Shown one piece after another: positions 54,559 to 63,284 of a stretch of DNA of 64,000 bases. Made by a program: the position numbers and the translations under genes. Under the pieces are notes generated by a model, which ran no database searches, was not told the DNA's origin, and worked only from the letters and a program-made list of their open reading frames with translations. The stretch comes from Flavobacteriia bacterium. GTDB lineage: Bacteria > Bacteroidota > Bacteroidia > Flavobacteriales > Weeksellaceae. The DNA is taken from NCBI GenBank assembly GCA_015999765.1, contig JAECQR010000003.1, positions 274,078 through 338,077 of the forward strand, read 5' to 3'. Numbering within the stretch: position 1 is the first letter of the stretch; each line of letters opens with the position of its first letter.

Positions 54559-57066
54559 TTACCGTAAGCTGCTAATAAACGGTCTAAACGCTTGTTCAAA
54601 CTTTGGGAGATTCTGCACAAAAAATTCATTCATTTCCCCCCAGTCAGCTTCGTTAAATATACTCACATTCAAGAGTTCGTATTTAATACGGCTCATTTTA
54701 TTTTCGGGTAACTCTTCCCAGGCGAGGGGTTTTCCAAAAGCCTGCTCTATGACCTCTTTATTTTTAAGCAATCTGTTGAAATACATTTTGTTTTTTTCCT
54801 GGCTGGCGGTAAGTATGGTTAGTTCGATGCGGATATCGGAGCGTGTTACTGCTATGGTATAAGATAACCCTCCAATCCCCGCTCCCGTGCTTAACCAATG
54901 TTCTTTTGAAGGATTGACATTCGAAAACAAATTATGAGGAATAATGAGTGGCAGTAATTGCTGCCAGTATTTTTTGCGTATCGCAAATCTATTGGGTTCC
55001 GCCTGGCCCGCAGTTCCGGTCAGGTATTTTACGTAGAGTTCATCTTCCATTTGGAATAAAGTAAGCAACCTTTTCAGTACTGAGAATTTAGAGTTGCTGT
55101 CAATATTGGATTCGATAAACCAACCATTAATCACTTCCTGCGGCGCCCGGAAATCGTGAGCATTTCTTGTTATTTTTAAAAGTTCCTGATTGCCGAGCAG
55201 CAGCTGCGAGTTCATTTCGTACAGATTTCTCACCACATAAAAATACATTTGGGCCACCGACTCCATTTCCACCCTGGTGTTTTGGAAAATAAAATATTCC
55301 AGTTTTTTATGTGTTGGACTTTCTGCATCAAAAATGTTCTGTTCCTCAGCGTTTTCAGCCTCTGGAATTTCCACAGGTGGAAACTCCCATATTTTCAAAA
55401 ATCTCTCACAGATCATGCTGTGTCTTTCTTCGTAATTCGAAATGCTCCATCTATCAATGGATTTTAAATACGAATTCAGCCACAATCTGCTATACCGGTA
55501 GCCCTGTTCATTGCCAGCCACGTTCATCTCTTTTTTTTGCGAAAAAGATTTGTTGCCTAAGGCTCCGTTATTTCCTGACAAGGTAAGGTTACCAATGGTG
55601 TTAAGGTGTTTCTCTTTAAAGGCACGAAATTCTTCAGGTTTTAAGTCTGTGTTCCACTGGTCGCTGGGATGTTGAGGGAAGATATGTTCTATCGTAATTT
55701 GTTCATGGTTTGTGTTTACGAACTCGCGGTTGTTATAATTCTCCAACATTTCAAACAGGTAATTTCTGTTCTTGGGTTGGGTGTTGTAGAGGTCTTTGTC
55801 GCGGAGGGCTGTTTTTAGATCTTCATCAGTCGGGAACTTGCCACTCCCCTTCTTTTTAATTAGGGCCTTTGCAACTGAAGCGTAATATTCTTCTGCGTCG
55901 ACCTCGGTATACAGCGTCATAAATATTTTATTGAGCGCATTGGTAGGCAAGCCTACAATAAACCTTCGCCAAACATAACTCTGAATTAATTTGAGCACCC
56001 GGATTAAATCTTCTTTTGACAGCAAGCCGTTTTCAGCGTCTTCAAAGACTTGCAATAAAAAGGGATATGCCACATTGATCTCCAGCCGGTTGATATAATC
56101 GAGCTCTTTTTTAATGCCCGGGTCTAATACGGAGGCCGGATTGATAAACATTTTATAGTGAACCGATAAGGACTTTATGTTTTCAAGCTCCTGTTGGAAT
56201 GCTTCGTCTTTTTTGTTCGCATATAAACTCTTGAACTCCGTATATACTTTATTCTTGTTGGGAATTTTCTTGTTACGCAATGTTAGGTAGTCCCGTATAT
56301 ATTCGGAGACCAACGAATTCTGTTTTATAAGGTCTTTTGCATTTTCTTCAATGGGATTCCAAATGGTTTCAAATATTCTGTTTTGGTCTTTTGGCGGAAG
56401 GTCCATTAAAATAAAATTCCTGATCAAGTCTGACTGCGATAAATCTAAACCGGTCGAGTTCAGGCTTTCGAAAATCCGCTGTGGGTCGTCTTTGTCGCGC
56501 TCCAGCGAGATTTCAACAAAAATAAGCCGGTTCAGGCCGCCCAGAATCAGATTGAAGTTGTTCTCCGTAATAATGCTCCTGAAATAGTTATAGTTTTCCG
56601 TAACGTTCGAAAAGGTACCTGATGGACTTTCTGTTCCCATCATTATCGCTTTGAAGGCGAGGGAATTGGTATCGGTCTGTTTTAACTTTAATTTGCTGGA
56701 TTCGTTTTTAACATACTGATTGGTCAGATACATGTTGTAGAGTCTTTCGGCATCATCGGCCATGCTGTTATCTTTGGCAAAACGGTAAAGTGCAACGTAC
56801 AGGATATTGATGGTGGTTAAACGCTGCTGCCCGTCGATGATTACCAATTCCTTTACTTCGCTGGTACTGTACGTGCCTTCATGCACGAATACAATGCTGC
56901 CAATAAAGTGCGTACCTCTGTCCTGCTCCTGCACAGATATTATATCATTGAGCAGTTCCCGGCATTCGGAATTCGTCCAGTCATAATTCCGCTGATACAC
57001 CGGGATTACAAACTGCACATTTGGAGCCTGCAAAAAGTTGATAATTTGCAATTCATTTGCTTTCAT
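54559..57066 (-). CDS. DUF262-DUF1524-DUF4268 protein (GmrSD-like type IV restriction)
   Basis: Protein of 835 residues. N-terminal DUF262 (ParB-like NTPase): VYQRNYDW at 23-30 and DGQQRLTT at 78-85. Middle DUF1524, a His-Me finger nuclease: TIEHIFPQHP, then HLNTIGNLTL and N-x-G-N-K pattern. C-terminal DUF4268: YWQQLLPLI ... SRIKYELLN ... FVQNLPKFEQAFRPFI. DUF262-DUF1524 fusions of the GmrSD family cut modified phage DNA. R-linked genes of this type (rloF) are known in type I restriction loci. It starts 27 bases after hsdR, so it belongs to the same operon. Confidence 0.82.
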   Translation of the reverse strand: MKANELQIINFLQAPNVQFVIPVYQRNYDWTNSECRELLNDIISVQEQDRGTHFIGSIVFVHEGTYSTSEVKELVIIDGQQRLTTINILYVALYRFAKDNSMADDAERLYNMYLTNQYVKNESSKLKLKQTDTNSLAFKAIMMGTESPSGTFSNVTENYNYFRSIITENNFNLILGGLNRLIFVEISLERDKDDPQRIFESLNSTGLDLSQSDLIRNFILMDLPPKDQNRIFETIWNPIEENAKDLIKQNSLVSEYIRDYLTLRNKKIPNKNKVYTEFKSLYANKKDEAFQQELENIKSLSVHYKMFINPASVLDPGIKKELDYINRLEINVAYPFLLQVFEDAENGLLSKEDLIRVLKLIQSYVWRRFIVGLPTNALNKIFMTLYTEVDAEEYYASVAKALIKKKGSGKFPTDEDLKTALRDKDLYNTQPKNRNYLFEMLENYNNREFVNTNHEQITIEHIFPQHPSDQWNTDLKPEEFRAFKEKHLNTIGNLTLSGNNGALGNKSFSQKKEMNVAGNEQGYRYSRLWLNSYLKSIDRWSISNYEERHSMICERFLKIWEFPPVEIPEAENAEEQNIFDAESPTHKKLEYFIFQNTRVEMESVAQMYFYVVRNLYEMNSQLLLGNQELLKITRNAHDFRAPQEVINGWFIESNIDSNSKFSVLKRLLTLFQMEDELYVKYLTGTAGQAEPNRFAIRKKYWQQLLPLIIPHNLFSNVNPSKEHWLSTGAGIGGLSYTIAVTRSDIRIELTILTASQEKNKMYFNRLLKNKEVIEQAFGKPLAWEELPENKMSRIKYELLNVSIFNEADWGEMNEFFVQNLPKFEQAFRPFISSLR

Positions 57067-57093
57067 ATTTTCAAAAAATGATATTATTCTAAA

Positions 57094-59958
57094 CTACCCT
57101 TCAACCCCTTCAATAAACACCTCCACGAAATCCTGCACTTTCTGGATGATTCGCTTTCCGATATTATTTCTTTCCGTGAGTTTCGGCTTAATTTCCAGCA
57201 GTTGTAATGCTTCACTCAGTTTTGGCACCTTAGACGTAAACAGAAACTGATTGATCGTTTCCTGAAACTGGGCTTTATTAAGCGATTCCTCTTCGGCAAT
57301 CTTTTCAAAGGCCGCTATTTTCTCTTTATTCCAGTAACTTTCAAATTCGTCACTTACTGAATCACCATTTTGAATTAAAGGCAGATTTTCCTCGATGAAC
57401 TTCTCAATCAAAACCTTCTTGCTGCGCAACTGTGCATCACCGGATAGAATCTCACGGATTTCTTTCATCTTCTGTTCGCGCTTGGCGCCTTTCAGATCAG
57501 AATCTTTCAAACTGGCCAATAGCGTCAGAATATAACTGACATTAATTTCATCGCGGTGAATCAGTTCGAGCTCAAAATCGACATCATCTAAAATACTGAC
57601 TTTCCCCTCTCCGCCAGTTTTCGGATGGGTGGCAGTCCAGATATCAAGGTACTTGCTTTTATAACCGTCGAATTCAAATTCATCCATATCCAGAGCATCA
57701 AAACTGAAATCAGCGAAAGACTTTAACACATTCAGCATCCTCATGACTTCCCGGAACGCCTGTACAAATTCAAACTGTTCCTGTTCTGTCTGAAAACGGT
57801 CTACACTGGAAATCTCCGGAGCCACTACTTTCAGTTTCAGCAAGGCGGCATTGAACAATTCAATATAGTCTTCAATAGGTTGAATGATGATCTCGTTGAT
57901 GCTTTCTTTGTTTGAAAATAAAGTCACCGCTTCATCAGTAGCTGATTTCAGGTTTCTGAAACAGACAATATTTCCCTGAGATTTTTTCTCTCCTAAGATT
58001 CTATTGGTTCTGGAGAATGCCTGGATCAGGCCATGGTATTTGAGGTTTTTATCAACAAACAGGGTGTTAAGTTGGGGACTGTCGAATCCGGTCAGGAACA
58101 TATTAACGACGATGATGAGGTCCAGATCTTTGTTTCTTACTTTCTTGGCAATGTCATTATAGTAGTTGTAGAAACTCTGACTGTCCTTCGTAGTAAAGTT
58201 GGCTCCGAACATCTCATTGTAATCCCCAATATACCTTTCCAGAACATTCCTGCTGTGGGAATCTCCATACTGCGCGGCAGGTTCCGCAACCATCGCCAGT
58301 TCATCCGCCTCTTCGTAATTTCCGTCGGCCTCCTTAGCATCTTCATTAGTTCCGTAACTGAAAATGGTGGCTACTTTGAGTCCGTGTTTCCCCTCTTCTT
58401 TTTTCGTCTGGAAATGATCATAGTATTTCTGAAGCACGTCGATACTGCTCACACAAAACATGGCATTGAATGTTTTCTGATGGGTTTTTCTGCCATATTC
58501 GGAAATAATATAATCGGTAATTTTTTCAATACGCTGAGGACTTTCGAGAAGTTCCTGAGTATTGATGCCCTCCACTTCCGTATCAATATAGGTATTGCTT
58601 CCTTCCTTCTCTTTATAACGTCCTACGTACTCCACTGAAAATTTCAGAACATTGTCGTCCCGGATGGCATCGGTAATGACATATTTATGCAGGCAATCAC
58701 CGAAAAGCATATTGGTGGTCGCTGGTACTCCTTCAAGTTTTCCCACGGCATTTTTTTCAGAAATCGGGGTTCCTGTAAAACCAATCATCTGCGCTTTCCC
58801 AAAATACTTTCTGATGTTCTGGTGCGTTTCCCCAAACTGACTCCGGTGGCATTCATCAAAAATAAAAACCACCTTCTTATCTTTCAGCCGCTCTATTTTC
58901 CGGCCGTGTTTTTCTTTGGTGATGGCAGTATTCAGTTTTTGGAGGGTGGTAACAATCAGCTTGGTGTTATCTGAGAGTTGCTTTACCAGGTGATGCGTAT
59001 TTTCCGTAGCATCTACACTTCCTTTCTCAAACGCATCAAATTCCTTCTGCGTTTGGTAATCGAGATCTTTTCTGTCAACCACAAACACTACCTTTTCTAC
59101 TTTAGGAATTTCTTTCAGAATCTGACTTGCTTTAAAGGCGGTAAGTGTTTTTCCGGATCCCGTGGTATGCCAGATAAACCCGTTATTGTCCGTATTCCTT
59201 ACCTTTTCTACAATCTTTTCTACGGCGTAATACTGGTAAGGCCGAAGTACCATCAGTATTTTGTAAGTCTGGTTGAGCACAATATACTTGGTGATCATCT
59301 TGGCAATATGACAGGGCTCTAAAAACGCCTGTGCAAATTCGTCGAGCTGGGTAATCGTGTTGTTTTCCTCATCGGACCAGTAAAAGGTCTGTTTAAAACT
59401 CTGCTTCGCGTTGTTTGAATAATATTTGGTATTGACCCCATTGCTGATGACGAAAAGCTGCACATAATTGAACAACCCACTTCCCGAAGTGAAAGACTGA
59501 TGATGATATCTGTTGATCTGGTTGAACGCTTCCTTCATTTCCAGCCCGCGCCTTTTCAGCTCGATCTGCACCAGCGGCAATCCGTTAATAAGTATGGTCA
59601 CATCGTACCGGTTTTTGTATTCACCATGTTGAGCAATCTGCTGCGTCACTTGAAACTGGTTCTGACACCAGTGATCCTGATTGATGAATTCAATCCATTC
59701 TGAGGATCCGTCGTCTCTGGTAAACTGAAAACGGTCGCGCAGTAACTTTGCTTTCTCAAACACATTTCCTTTGGAAAGATGGTTAAGAATCTTTTCAAAC
59801 TCTTTATCCGAAAATATTTTCTTATTATGAACCTCGAGCTGTACTTTTAAGTTGCGGATCAGATCAGCCTCATTGCTGATTTTTATCCTTTTGTGACCCA
59901 GTTCTGCTAACTGCTCAACAAGTTTCTGTTCTAAAATATATTCGGGTTGGCTCGACAT
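57094..59958 (-). CDS. hsdR: Type I restriction enzyme, R subunit
   Basis: Motor and nuclease subunit of 954 residues. PD-(D/E)XK nuclease with D119, E133 and K135 (RYDVTI ... VQIELKRRG) and a following Q-x3-Y; SF2 helicase with TTGSGKT (265-271), DECH at 368-371, TGTP at 395-398 and later motifs (FSRTNRILGEKK). The C-terminus is helical for assembly with HsdM/HsdS. It is 16 bases after the Abi_2 gene, in one operon. hsdM is missing from the window and hsdS lies at the right edge, so the operon must continue beyond 64 kb or be split. Confidence 0.94.
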   Translation of the reverse strand: MSSQPEYILEQKLVEQLAELGHKRIKISNEADLIRNLKVQLEVHNKKIFSDKEFEKILNHLSKGNVFEKAKLLRDRFQFTRDDGSSEWIEFINQDHWCQNQFQVTQQIAQHGEYKNRYDVTILINGLPLVQIELKRRGLEMKEAFNQINRYHHQSFTSGSGLFNYVQLFVISNGVNTKYYSNNAKQSFKQTFYWSDEENNTITQLDEFAQAFLEPCHIAKMITKYIVLNQTYKILMVLRPYQYYAVEKIVEKVRNTDNNGFIWHTTGSGKTLTAFKASQILKEIPKVEKVVFVVDRKDLDYQTQKEFDAFEKGSVDATENTHHLVKQLSDNTKLIVTTLQKLNTAITKEKHGRKIERLKDKKVVFIFDECHRSQFGETHQNIRKYFGKAQMIGFTGTPISEKNAVGKLEGVPATTNMLFGDCLHKYVITDAIRDDNVLKFSVEYVGRYKEKEGSNTYIDTEVEGINTQELLESPQRIEKITDYIISEYGRKTHQKTFNAMFCVSSIDVLQKYYDHFQTKKEEGKHGLKVATIFSYGTNEDAKEADGNYEEADELAMVAEPAAQYGDSHSRNVLERYIGDYNEMFGANFTTKDSQSFYNYYNDIAKKVRNKDLDLIIVVNMFLTGFDSPQLNTLFVDKNLKYHGLIQAFSRTNRILGEKKSQGNIVCFRNLKSATDEAVTLFSNKESINEIIIQPIEDYIELFNAALLKLKVVAPEISSVDRFQTEQEQFEFVQAFREVMRMLNVLKSFADFSFDALDMDEFEFDGYKSKYLDIWTATHPKTGGEGKVSILDDVDFELELIHRDEINVSYILTLLASLKDSDLKGAKREQKMKEIREILSGDAQLRSKKVLIEKFIEENLPLIQNGDSVSDEFESYWNKEKIAAFEKIAEEESLNKAQFQETINQFLFTSKVPKLSEALQLLEIKPKLTERNNIGKRIIQKVQDFVEVFIEGVEG

Positions 59959-59974
59959 GGTTTTATTTTGAGTT

Positions 59975-60880
59975 TTATTTTTTCCAAAGTTTTTCTTCTT
60001 CCCAATTAGGTTTCATTCCGAGAGCATTGGGATCTACCGATGGATATTTATGAAAGAGTGCAGATAATCTGGTGGTGAAGTCATTTTCAGCATAAATGAT
60101 GTTGATGAGGTACTTCATCAGACAGAGGTGAATGTATAAATGCTGGAACTCATGTTGTTTGGGAACATCGTTTACCCAGTCAAAAGGCGGCTTAGAGAGT
60201 AGCTTAGGACTGCCTGGTAAATTTTTATTCCAGAGTCTGGAGTGATGGGCACAATAATTTCTGATTTGTGCAATGCTCTGCAGCCAGCTTGGCAGGTAAG
60301 TGTGATTTACAGCACCCAATTCCTGGGCGATAACATCCTTAGAAGCAATGTTGTTTTTTAGATTTCCGTACAGTTTAGACAGTGAACCAAAACTGGTCTG
60401 CTCCAGCGTTTTCCAGGCTGGCGGAAACCTTTGGTCGTCCTTATGTTTTTTAAAATGGTCTTTGATATACTTTTCCTTTGACCTCGATATTTCTTCTTCG
60501 ATATTTGACAATGTTTTAACCAAAGCCAAGTTATCAGTAAACAGATCAAAGTTTTGAAACCACCAGGGGTCGTACTCATGAGACAAATGATAAATCAATT
60601 TTGTTCGTAGACTGATCTCTATTCTTTCAATCACATCAAACAGAAGCATCCGCAATTCACGGTCAAATTCATATAGAAAAATGACATCGGAAAATATGGA
60701 TCGGGGTTTAAACAGATGATTTTCTTTATCAGATTGCAGTGAATACCAATATTCTCCTAATCGGTAGTAACTCACATGAGATAAGTACTGAAATGCCAGA
60801 TTCTCATCATCAATGGTGAGTCCTCTGGATTTTAAAAGTTGTATTTGTTCGGGTACTGTAGTGGGGCCTTTTATGAACAT
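59975..60880 (-). CDS. Abi_2 family (AbiD/AbiF-like) HEPN protein
   Basis: Abortive infection-type protein of 301 residues from the ATG at 60880; an earlier GTG adds 24 hydrophobic residues atypical for the family. FIKGPTTVPEQIQLLKSRGL is the usual start of Abi_2 proteins. The HEPN RNase motif R-x4-H is RNYCAH at 207-212, and FEFDREL-like FLYEFDRELRMLLFDVIERIEISLR is another family mark. Located between the recombinase and hsdR in the same direction, as the first gene of the hsdR operon. The abundant known context of Abi_2 genes in type I loci fits a backup when restriction fails. Confidence 0.85.
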   Translation of the reverse strand: MFIKGPTTVPEQIQLLKSRGLTIDDENLAFQYLSHVSYYRLGEYWYSLQSDKENHLFKPRSIFSDVIFLYEFDRELRMLLFDVIERIEISLRTKLIYHLSHEYDPWWFQNFDLFTDNLALVKTLSNIEEEISRSKEKYIKDHFKKHKDDQRFPPAWKTLEQTSFGSLSKLYGNLKNNIASKDVIAQELGAVNHTYLPSWLQSIAQIRNYCAHHSRLWNKNLPGSPKLLSKPPFDWVNDVPKQHEFQHLYIHLCLMKYLINIIYAENDFTTRLSALFHKYPSVDPNALGMKPNWEEEKLWKK

Positions 60881-61005
60881 TCGTAAGGTTAGCAATATTG
60901 TAAAAGTAAGAAAAATATTGCGAAGATTAACCCTATAAAAAGCAAAAGACACACCCTGGGACGCTGTTCTGCGGGTAGCGTGGTGTGTACTGTTGCTGCA
61001 AATTT

Positions 61006-61057
61006 ACAACAATTTGTTTATTATACAACATTTTGTTGTCAATTATACAACAAAATG
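61006..61057 (-). promoter_or_regulatory. Three ACAACA boxes upstream of the Abi_2-hsdR operon
   Basis: ACAACA starts at 61006, 61025 and 61047, i.e. about every two helical turns. The middle one is a perfect 15-base dyad, ACAACA-TTT-TGTTGT (61025-61039); the others read ACAACAATTTGTT and ATACAACAAAATG. They lie 125-180 bases before the Abi_2 ATG and could bind a repressor controlling the operon. Confidence 0.45.
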
Positions 61058-61118
61058 CGGTAAACTTATGCGCTGAACAACAAAAAGTTATACAAGTACC
61101 TTGTCAAAGTTAAGGAAA

Positions 61119-62048
61119 TCACTTCAAAGCTTTAGACATCTGTTCAATCGCCTTCTTCTTCTGTTCCAGATTGGGATGTACGTAGAGGTTTAAAGTGGTG
61201 CTGATATTGGAATGTCCCAGCAGCACGCTCACCGTCTTGTAATCGCAGTTGCTCTCAATACACCGGGTGGCAAAGCTGTGTCTCAACCCGTGAAATTTCA
61301 GTTCCGGTATCTCCAGCGCGGCCATCAGATTCTTATAATAGGCTCTGTAGGTTCGGGGCTCGGTGGGCTTTGCATCATTGGTTAAGACAAAAAAAGCGGG
61401 ATTAACAATTTTCTTAAAAGGCTTCAGCATACGCAGCAGATCACGGCTCATTGGTATTTCCCGGATGGAGTTTTTCGTCTTGGGCGTATCCAGCAGCAGT
61501 TCGGTTTTCCGGTTACCGTCTTCAATCATATAGATCCTCTGAATGGTTTTGCGGATATGAATGACGCCGTTGTCTGTATCAATATCTTCCCATGCCAACG
61601 CACAGATTTCTCCGATGCGGATGCCAGAAGACAGACAGATATAAACTCCAAGGTTCCGGAACGTAAAATGCTCCTGGATATAGTTCATGATTTTCTTCTG
61701 ATTGGTTTTACTCAACACTTCAATGTTTTGACTTTCACGAACGGTTGGATACTGGATGTCAAAAGGAGTATACGTTAACAGTTTGTGTTTTGCACCAAAC
61801 TTCAGCACCATTCTCATCACGATCAAGACATCCTTAATGCTTTTCTGACTTAAGCCCTGATTAAGTTTTTGGAACACGAACTGCTGTACTTCTGCTTCTG
61901 TAATTTCCTCCGTACATTTCCCAAAGACCGGCAGCAAATGATTCTCAAGCAATATGACATAGGCAGAGATTGTCGATCGTTTCACGTACATTTTTTTGTC
62001 GGTTTTCCAAAGCGTAGCAATTTGGGCAAAAGTCTTTTTTGAATTCAT
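61119..62048 (-). CDS. Tyrosine recombinase (XerC/D-like), probable hsdS invertase
   Basis: Site-specific recombinase of 309 residues from the ATG at 62048; a TTG eight codons earlier is less likely. N-terminal SAM-like DNA-binding domain (VKRSTISAYVILLENHLLPVFGK), then the catalytic domain with R144 (GIRIGEICALAW), H253-x-x-R256 (HGLRHSFATR), H279 (LLGHSNISTT) and Y289 (LNLYVHP). It lies between a startless hsdS cassette and the hsdR operon, the usual place of the invertase in phase-variable type I systems, so I infer it shuffles hsdS. Alternative: integrase of the island. Confidence 0.88.
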   Translation of the reverse strand: MNSKKTFAQIATLWKTDKKMYVKRSTISAYVILLENHLLPVFGKCTEEITEAEVQQFVFQKLNQGLSQKSIKDVLIVMRMVLKFGAKHKLLTYTPFDIQYPTVRESQNIEVLSKTNQKKIMNYIQEHFTFRNLGVYICLSSGIRIGEICALAWEDIDTDNGVIHIRKTIQRIYMIEDGNRKTELLLDTPKTKNSIREIPMSRDLLRMLKPFKKIVNPAFFVLTNDAKPTEPRTYRAYYKNLMAALEIPELKFHGLRHSFATRCIESNCDYKTVSVLLGHSNISTTLNLYVHPNLEQKKKAIEQMSKALK

Positions 62049-62064
62049 AAGTTTATTTTTGATT

Positions 62065-62122
62065 AATCTCAAAATATAAGACTTTGAGATTTAGGATTAC
62101 AAATCTTTCAAATTTGAGATTT
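62065..62122. repeat. Inverted and direct TTTGAGATT repeats beside the silent hsdS
   Basis: AATCTCAAA (62065-62073) and TTTGAGATT (62083-62091) form a dyad with a 9-base spacer, the usual size for a tyrosine recombinase core site. TTTGAGATT recurs at 62113-62121 within a second dyad, AAATCT ... AGATTT (62101-62122). The block lies between the recombinase and the first codons of the hsdS cassette. Confidence 0.55.
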
Positions 62123-63263
62123 AAAATTATCGATAGCTACATTTCCAACTTTAAGATTTCCGGGGTTTAAGGATGAATGGGAAGAAAATTATATTTCAAA
62201 GGTTATTTCATCAAAATCTAAAAAATATAATCCCGAAACTAATGATGTAAATTATCCTAGTATAGAATTAGAAAGTTTATCTCAAGACTCAGGAGAATTA
62301 CTGTCAACATTTGATTCCAAAAATCAAAAAAGCATTAAAAACATATTTAATTCTGGAGACATACTTTTTGGAAAACTACGACCGTATCTAAAGAAATATT
62401 ATTTAGTTGATTTTGATGGAGTTTGCTCTTCTGAAATTTGGGTTTTAAATAGCTCGATTTTAGATTCAAATTATCTTTATGCATTTGTGCAATCAAATTC
62501 TTTCATCTCACTTACAGAAATTTCAAGTGGTTCAAAAATGCCTAGGGCAGATTGGAACTTAGTTTCATCTTCATTGATTTCTTATCCTTCAAATTCAGAT
62601 GAGAGAAAAAAGATTGGACAAATAATTCAATTAGTCAATTCTCGCATTCACACCCAAAAGAAAATAATTGAACAATTAGAAACCTTAATCAAAGTTTTCC
62701 GCGAAAAGATATTTTCAGGGACATTTAGGTTTAAAGATGAGGAGGGAAATAATTTCAACAGCTGGGTGCCAAGTACATTAGAAAATATTTGCCACAAAGA
62801 ATCTTCAAATATTTCAGCAAATAAAATAGAAGATAATTTTGGAAATTACATTATATATGGTGCTTCCGGAGTGTTAAGAAAAATTGATTTTTATGAAGAA
62901 GAGAATGATTACATCAGCATTGTGAAAGATGGTGCAGGTGTTGGCAGATTATTTTTCTGTGAAGGAAAATCTTCTGTCTTGGGTACTATGGAAATCATTA
63001 AACCTAAACTTGATGTAAATGTACAGTTTCTATTTTATCAATTAAGCAATATTGATTTTACAAAATATGTAACTGGAAGTACAATTCCTCATATTTATTT
63101 CAAAGATTATAAAAATGAAAAAGTAAAAATACCTTCAAAAAAAGAACAGACTAAAATAGCCAACTTTCTTTCTTCCATTGATGAAAAGATTGAAACAGAA
63201 AAAAAAATCTTATCCCAATACGAACTACAAAAGAAATATCTTTTGGCAAATCTTTTTGCTTAA
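62118..63263 (+). pseudogene. hsdS: Silent type I specificity (hsdS) cassette without a start codon
   Basis: The open frame begins right after a stop (62115-62117), with no ATG/GTG/TTG before the typical HsdS start FPTLRFPGFKDEWEE (from 62142). It then runs through target-recognition domain 1, the helical linker (QIIQLVNSRIHTQKKIIEQLE), domain 2 and the helical end (IDEKIETEKKILSQYELQKKYLLANLFA). So both target domains are intact but it has no start codon and no promoter: a donor cassette for inversion. It ends tail to tail with the second hsdS, 21 bases away. An ATG at 62487 is inside domain 1 and is not the gene start. Confidence 0.82.
62652..62671 (+). repeat. Left copy of a perfect 20-bp inverted repeat in hsdS
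   Basis: ACCCAAAAGAAAATAATTGA codes for part of the central linker (TQKKII). Its exact reverse complement lies at 63946-63965 in the opposing hsdS. Recombination between them would swap the second target-recognition domain. Confidence 0.85.
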
Positions 63264-63265
63264 TC

Positions 63266-63280
63266 AACCTTGATAAGGTT
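63266..63280. terminator. Hairpin between the two opposed hsdS genes
   Basis: AACCTT-GAT-AAGGTT, centred in the 21-base gap between the two stop codons. There is no T-run, so a terminator is weak; it may be a structural element of the switch. Confidence 0.35.
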
Positions 63281-63284
63281 CCGT

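Noticed and set aside
52532..57066. Septu system
   Set aside because: Septu combines a PtuA ATPase with a small HNH protein; here the His-Me finger is inside an 835-residue DUF262 protein and the ATPase has a TOPRIM-like tail.
62487..63263. A normal hsdS gene starting at the ATG 62487
   Set aside because: The ATG is inside the first target domain; the homologous frame extends back to about 62142 without any start codon.
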